A stretch of DNA of 64,000 bases, from assembly GCF_000337915.1 (NCBI RefSeq), contig NZ_AOJE01000021.1:4980-68979 (forward strand). Direction: 5' to 3'. This stretch comes from Halorubrum saccharovorum DSM 1137. GTDB taxonomy: Archaea > Halobacteriota > Halobacteria > Halobacteriales > Haloferacaceae. Positions 60,678 to 64,000 of the stretch are shown piece after piece. The notes under the pieces are model-generated. The model saw only the letters and a list, made by a program, of their open reading frames with translations. It was not told where the DNA came from and searched no databases. How positions within the stretch are numbered: the first letter of the stretch is position 1; every line of letters begins with the position of its first letter. The translations under genes and the position numbers were made by a program.

Positions 60678-63629
60678 TCAGTCGTCGTCGGCCACCGCCG
60701 GCTTCCGGCGGTCGTCGCGCGGCCCCTCCAAGTCGATGTCGGGGAGCATGTCGCGGAGGTAGCGGCCGGTGTGCGAGTCCTCCTCGCGGGCCACCGCCTC
60801 CGGGGTCCCGCTCGCGACCAGCTCCCCGCCGCCGTCGCCGCCCTCGGGACCTAAGTCGATGACGCGGTCGGCGTTTTTCACCAGATCGAGCTCGTGTTCG
60901 ATGACGACCACCGTGTTGCCGGCGTCGACGAGGCGGTGGAGCACGTCGATCAGCTTGCGCTCGTCCTCCTTGTGGAGCCCCGTCGTCGGCTCGTCGAGCA
61001 GGTAGAGGGTGTCGCCGGTCGCCTTCTTGCCCAGCTCCTCGGCGAGCTTCACGCGCTGGGCCTCGCCGCCCGAGAGGGTGGTCGAGGGCTGACCGAGCTC
61101 CATGTAGCCGAGCCCCACGTCCTTCAAGAGCTTCAGGCGGCGCTGGAGCCCCTGGTGGCTCTCGAAGAAGTCGTACGCCTCGTCGACGCTCATGTCGAGC
61201 ACGTCCGAGATGGTCGCGCCCTTGTACTCCACGTCGAGCGTCTCGTCGTTGTAGCGCGCGCCGCCGCACTCCTCGCAGGGGACGTACACGTCCGAGAGGA
61301 AGTTCATCTCGATCTTCACGGTCCCCTGTCCGCCGCACTCCTCGCAGCGCCCGCCCTTCACGTTGAAGGAGAACCGCCCCTTCTCGTAGCCGCGGCGCTT
61401 CGACAGTTTCGTCTCCGCGAACAGCTCGCGGACGTAGTCGAACACGTCGGTGTACGTCGCGGGGTTCGACCGCGGCGTCCGCCCGATCGGCGACTGGTCG
61501 ATGAGCCGCACCGTCTCGATCTCATCCATCCCCTCGATCGCGTCGTGCTCGCCGGGGTCGACCGAGGTGTTGTCGTTCATCTCGCGGACGAGGCCCTTGT
61601 ACAGCACGTCGTGGACGAGCGTCGACTTCCCGGAGCCGGAGACGCCGGTGACGGTCGTCAGCGTGCCGAGCGGGAGCGCCACGTCGAGGTCCTTGAGGTT
61701 GTGCTGGCGGGCGCCCCGCACCGTCAGCTTTCCGTCCGGATCGCGGCGCTCGTCGGGTACGGGAATCTCCTTGCGGCCCGCGAGGTAGTCGCCCGTGACC
61801 GACTCGTCGGCGTCGATCACGTCGTCGAAATCGCCCTGCGCGACCACTTCGCCGCCGCGCTTACCGGGGCCGGGCCCCATGTCGATGATCTCGTCGGCGC
61901 GGCGCATCGTCTCCTCGTCATGCTCGACGACGACGAGGGTGTTCCCGAGGTCGCGGAGCCCCACGAGGGTGTTCAGCAGGCGGTCGTTGTCGCGCTGGTG
62001 GAGCCCGATCGACGGCTCGTCCAAGACGTACAGCACGCCCACGAGCCCCGAGCCGACCTGGGTGGCGAGCCGGATGCGCTGGCTCTCGCCGCCCGAGAGC
62101 GTCGACGCCTCCCGGTCGAGCGTGAGGTACTCTAAGCCGACCTCCTCCATGAAGCCGAGGCGCGCGCGGATCTCTTTGAGGATCTCCTCGGCGATTTTCG
62201 TGTCGCGCTCGTTCAGGTCGGCTTCCATCCCCTCGAAGTGCTCGCGCGCCTCCGCGATCGACATCTCGTTGACCTCGGTGATCGCGGTGTCCCCCACGAG
62301 GACGTGCCGCGACTGCTCTTTCAGGCGGGTGCCCTCGCACTCCGGACACGTCGTCACGGCCATGTACTCCTCGATGTGGTCGCGAGCGCGCTCGGAGTCG
62401 GTCTCGACGTGGCGGCGCTCCAGGTTCGGGATGACGCCCTCGAAGCGCTCGGTCTTCTCCCGGGTGCCGTTCTTCGTGGTCCACTCGAAGTGGACGAGGT
62501 CGTCGGTGCCGTAGAGGAACTGCCGACGAACCGACTCGTCGAGCTCCTCGAAGGGCGTCTCCAGCGAGACGCCGAAGTGGTCGGCGACGTTGTCGAGCTG
62601 GCGGGAGTAGTAGGTGCGGTCGTAGCTCCACGGCTCGAAGACGTGTTTGAGGGGCTTCGAGGGGTCTTCGATCACGAGGTCCTCGTCGACCTCCTTCGTC
62701 GAACCGATCCCCTCGCACTCGGGACAGGCGCCGTAGGGGCTGTTGAAGGAGAACGAGCGCGTCTCGATCGCCGAGAACTGCACGTCGGAGTTGGGGTTGC
62801 CGAGCTCCTCGGAGAACTCGACGACGAGGCGGTCGTCCGCGTCGGCGTCCTCCGCGAGCGATCCGGTCGAGCGCGCGTTCGACGCGAAGGGCACGTCCTC
62901 GGGCGGATCGGGGACGATCAGCTTGAGGGAGCCGCCGGCCTCCTCCAGGGCGGTCTCCACGGAGTCCGTGATCCGCGAGCGGGCGTCGGGCGAGACGGTC
63001 ACGCGGTCGACGATCACGTCGATCGTGTGGTCGTAGTTCTGGTCGAGGTCGGGGTCGTCTAAGGTCAGGTCGATCGGCTCGCCGTCGACCTCGACGCGGG
63101 CGTACCCGTCGCTCACGAGTTCCTCGAATAAGTCCTCGAAGGCGCCCTTCTGGTCGCGGACGACCGGTGCGGCGATCTTCGCGCGGGTCCCCTCGGGCAG
63201 TTCGAGGATCTGGTTTACCATGTCCTGTGCCGACTGCTCGCCGACCTCCTCGCCGGTGACGGGGTCGTACTGGGTGCCGATGCGGGCGTACAGCAGCCGG
63301 AGGTAGTCGTGCAGTTCGGTGACGGTCCCCACCGTCGAGCGGGGGTTGTTCGCGGCGTTCTTCTGATCGATGGAGATCGCGGGCGAGAGTCCCTCGACAG
63401 ACTCCACCTGCGGTTTGTCCATCTGCCCGAGGAAGTTGCGGGCGTACGCCGACAGCGACTCGATGTACCGCCGCTGCCCCTCGGCGTAGACGGTGTCGAA
63501 CGCGAGCGACGACTTCCCCGACCCGGAGAGCCCGGTGACGACGGTGAACTCCTCGCGCGGGATCCGGACGTCGAGGTCCTTGAGGTTGTGTTCCTCGGCG
63601 CCGCGGACCTCGATGTAGTCCTTGCTCAT
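60678..63629 (-). CDS. uvrA: excinuclease ABC subunit A
   Basis: This is a 983-aa damage-recognition ATPase of nucleotide excision repair, a system haloarchaea acquired from bacteria. The first Walker A is [14 protein letters not shown] (about 32-45) and the second is [14 protein letters not shown] (about 650). Zinc sites are CPEC repeats ([17 protein letters not shown]) and RCEECGGQG paired with CEECGG. Both LSGGE signatures are present. The end is a short charged tail. uvrB and uvrC are not in the window. Confidence 0.97.
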   Translation of the reverse strand: MSKDYIEVRGAEEHNLKDLDVRIPREEFTVVTGLSGSGKSSLAFDTVYAEGQRRYIESLSAYARNFLGQMDKPQVESVEGLSPAISIDQKNAANNPRSTVGTVTELHDYLRLLYARIGTQYDPVTGEEVGEQSAQDMVNQILELPEGTRAKIAAPVVRDQKGAFEDLFEELVSDGYARVEVDGEPIDLTLDDPDLDQNYDHTIDVIVDRVTVSPDARSRITDSVETALEEAGGSLKLIVPDPPEDVPFASNARSTGSLAEDADADDRLVVEFSEELGNPNSDVQFSAIETRSFSFNSPYGACPECEGIGSTKEVDEDLVIEDPSKPLKHVFEPWSYDRTYYSRQLDNVADHFGVSLETPFEELDESVRRQFLYGTDDLVHFEWTTKNGTREKTERFEGVIPNLERRHVETDSERARDHIEEYMAVTTCPECEGTRLKEQSRHVLVGDTAITEVNEMSIAEAREHFEGMEADLNERDTKIAEEILKEIRARLGFMEEVGLEYLTLDREASTLSGGESQRIRLATQVGSGLVGVLYVLDEPSIGLHQRDNDRLLNTLVGLRDLGNTLVVVEHDEETMRRADEIIDMGPGPGKRGGEVVAQGDFDDVIDADESVTGDYLAGRKEIPVPDERRDPDGKLTVRGARQHNLKDLDVALPLGTLTTVTGVSGSGKSTLVHDVLYKGLVREMNDNTSVDPGEHDAIEGMDEIETVRLIDQSPIGRTPRSNPATYTDVFDYVRELFAETKLSKRRGYEKGRFSFNVKGGRCEECGGQGTVKIEMNFLSDVYVPCEECGGARYNDETLDVEYKGATISDVLDMSVDEAYDFFESHQGLQRRLKLLKDVGLGYMELGQPSTTLSGGEAQRVKLAEELGKKATGDTLYLLDEPTTGLHKEDERKLIDVLHRLVDAGNTVVVIEHELDLVKNADRVIDLGPEGGDGGGELVASGTPEAVAREEDSHTGRYLRDMLPDIDLEGPRDDRRKPAVADDD

Positions 63630-63752
63630 CTTGTCCCCTCGTTGCGTGCGCGCGCGGGAATACTCGTCGGTCTCGGCGGTCCACCCCCGTCGGTCTCGCC
63701 GTCTAACGCGCCCGCGACGGAGCGAGGGGAAGAAAAGCGTTCGCGGCGCTCG

Positions 63753-64000
63753 TCAGGGCTCGACCAGTTCGGAGGGCGGCGAGAGGTTCCGCCGACCGCC
63801 GAACGTGACGAGGAACAGGACGCCGACGCCGATCCCGTACGCCGCCATCAGCGGGAGCGTCGCGAGGAACATCGTGATCACGTCGGCGGGGGTGAACACC
63901 GCCGCGAACAGCATGATCCCGACGGTGACCTCGCGCCAGCGGTTCCGGAAGACCCGGTAGGGGACGCCGGCGTTGTTGAGCAGGAGCATCGCGATCGGGA
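63753..64000 (-). CDS. tatC: twin-arginine translocase TatC, C-terminal part
   Basis: Only the last 80 or so residues are inside the window; the gene continues beyond base 64000. The blocks FRNRWREVTVGIMLFAAVFT and PADVITMFLATLPLMAAYG are the last two helices of TatC, the channel that exports folded proteins with RR signals. Haloarchaea have two TatC types, and this fragment does not show which one it is. Confidence 0.88.
   Translation of the reverse strand, partial: PIAMLLLNNAGVPYRVFRNRWREVTVGIMLFAAVFTPADVITMFLATLPLMAAYGIGVGVLFLVTFGGRRNLSPPSELVEP

Overview
The window looks like a chromosomal segment of a halophilic archaeon (class Halobacteria). GC content is very high, the proteins are rich in Asp and Glu, and many genes have a TATA-like box 24-33 nt before the start codon with almost no leader. 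It carries haloarchaeal or archaeal signature genes: archaellum arl genes, the PccX subunit, a HalX response regulator, the Hef helicase-nuclease, PriL, ribosomal P0/P1 and a Tfx-type regulator. Gene content and repeat style suggest Halorubrum or a close relative, but that genus call is inference. Bases 11-29 are an intact Nextera/Tn5 mosaic end, so the left edge of this contig is a sequencing artefact.

Left part (0.3-31.7 kb). Mostly housekeeping: the primase large subunit, the rpl1-rpl10-rpl12 operon with a structured leader, a biotin-dependent acyl-CoA carboxylase locus (pccB-pccX, then pccA), a beta-keto acid cleavage family enzyme, metal-binding and regulatory proteins, an AstE-like hydrolase carrying two in-frame palindromes, a PhnP-like hydrolase, two different sulfite-oxidase-type molybdoproteins, Hef, an acyl-CoA ligase, the metY-metX pair, a DHH/RecJ-like phosphoesterase and a spondin-domain lipoprotein. 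Around 26 kb and again at 31 kb a small winged-helix regulator is paired with a roughly 100-aa membrane protein. A HalX response regulator and a KaiC-like ATPase lie just before the motility locus.

Motility and chemotaxis locus (31.7-46.6 kb). An AT-richer regulatory stretch leads into two tandem archaellins. Next come a conserved unknown protein, a zinc-ribbon membrane protein and an 803-aa S-layer-like surface protein. Then follow cheY, a double-domain cheC, cheD, and arlCE, arlF, arlG, arlH, arlI and arlJ. From cheY to cheD, and again from arlCE to arlJ, most neighbours overlap or nearly touch, which implies co-translation. The products make the filament (archaellins), the stator and periplasmic part (ArlF/G), the cytosolic ring (ArlCE), the motor (ArlH/I/J) and part of the chemotaxis adaptation and signalling system.

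Right part (46.6-64 kb). An epimerase, HtpX, the pyrG-guaAb-unknown operon, a small membrane protein, and then about 750 nt of non-coding sequence. That stretch holds a strongly structured repeat element, tRNA-3'-end-like copies and tRNA-Leu(CAA). After it come a DMT exporter, a DUF309 protein, a second AstE-like hydrolase, a cupin, a site-2 protease with CBS domains, a LarE-type enzyme, a MutS2-like protein, UvrA and the C-terminal end of TatC, which runs off the window. No insertion sequence, CRISPR array, rRNA or replication origin was seen. The least explained parts are the structured element at 52.26-52.60 kb with the adjacent tRNA-like copies, the surface protein inside the motility locus, the palindromic insert inside the 13.3-14.4 kb gene, and a 34-aa gene beside hef.
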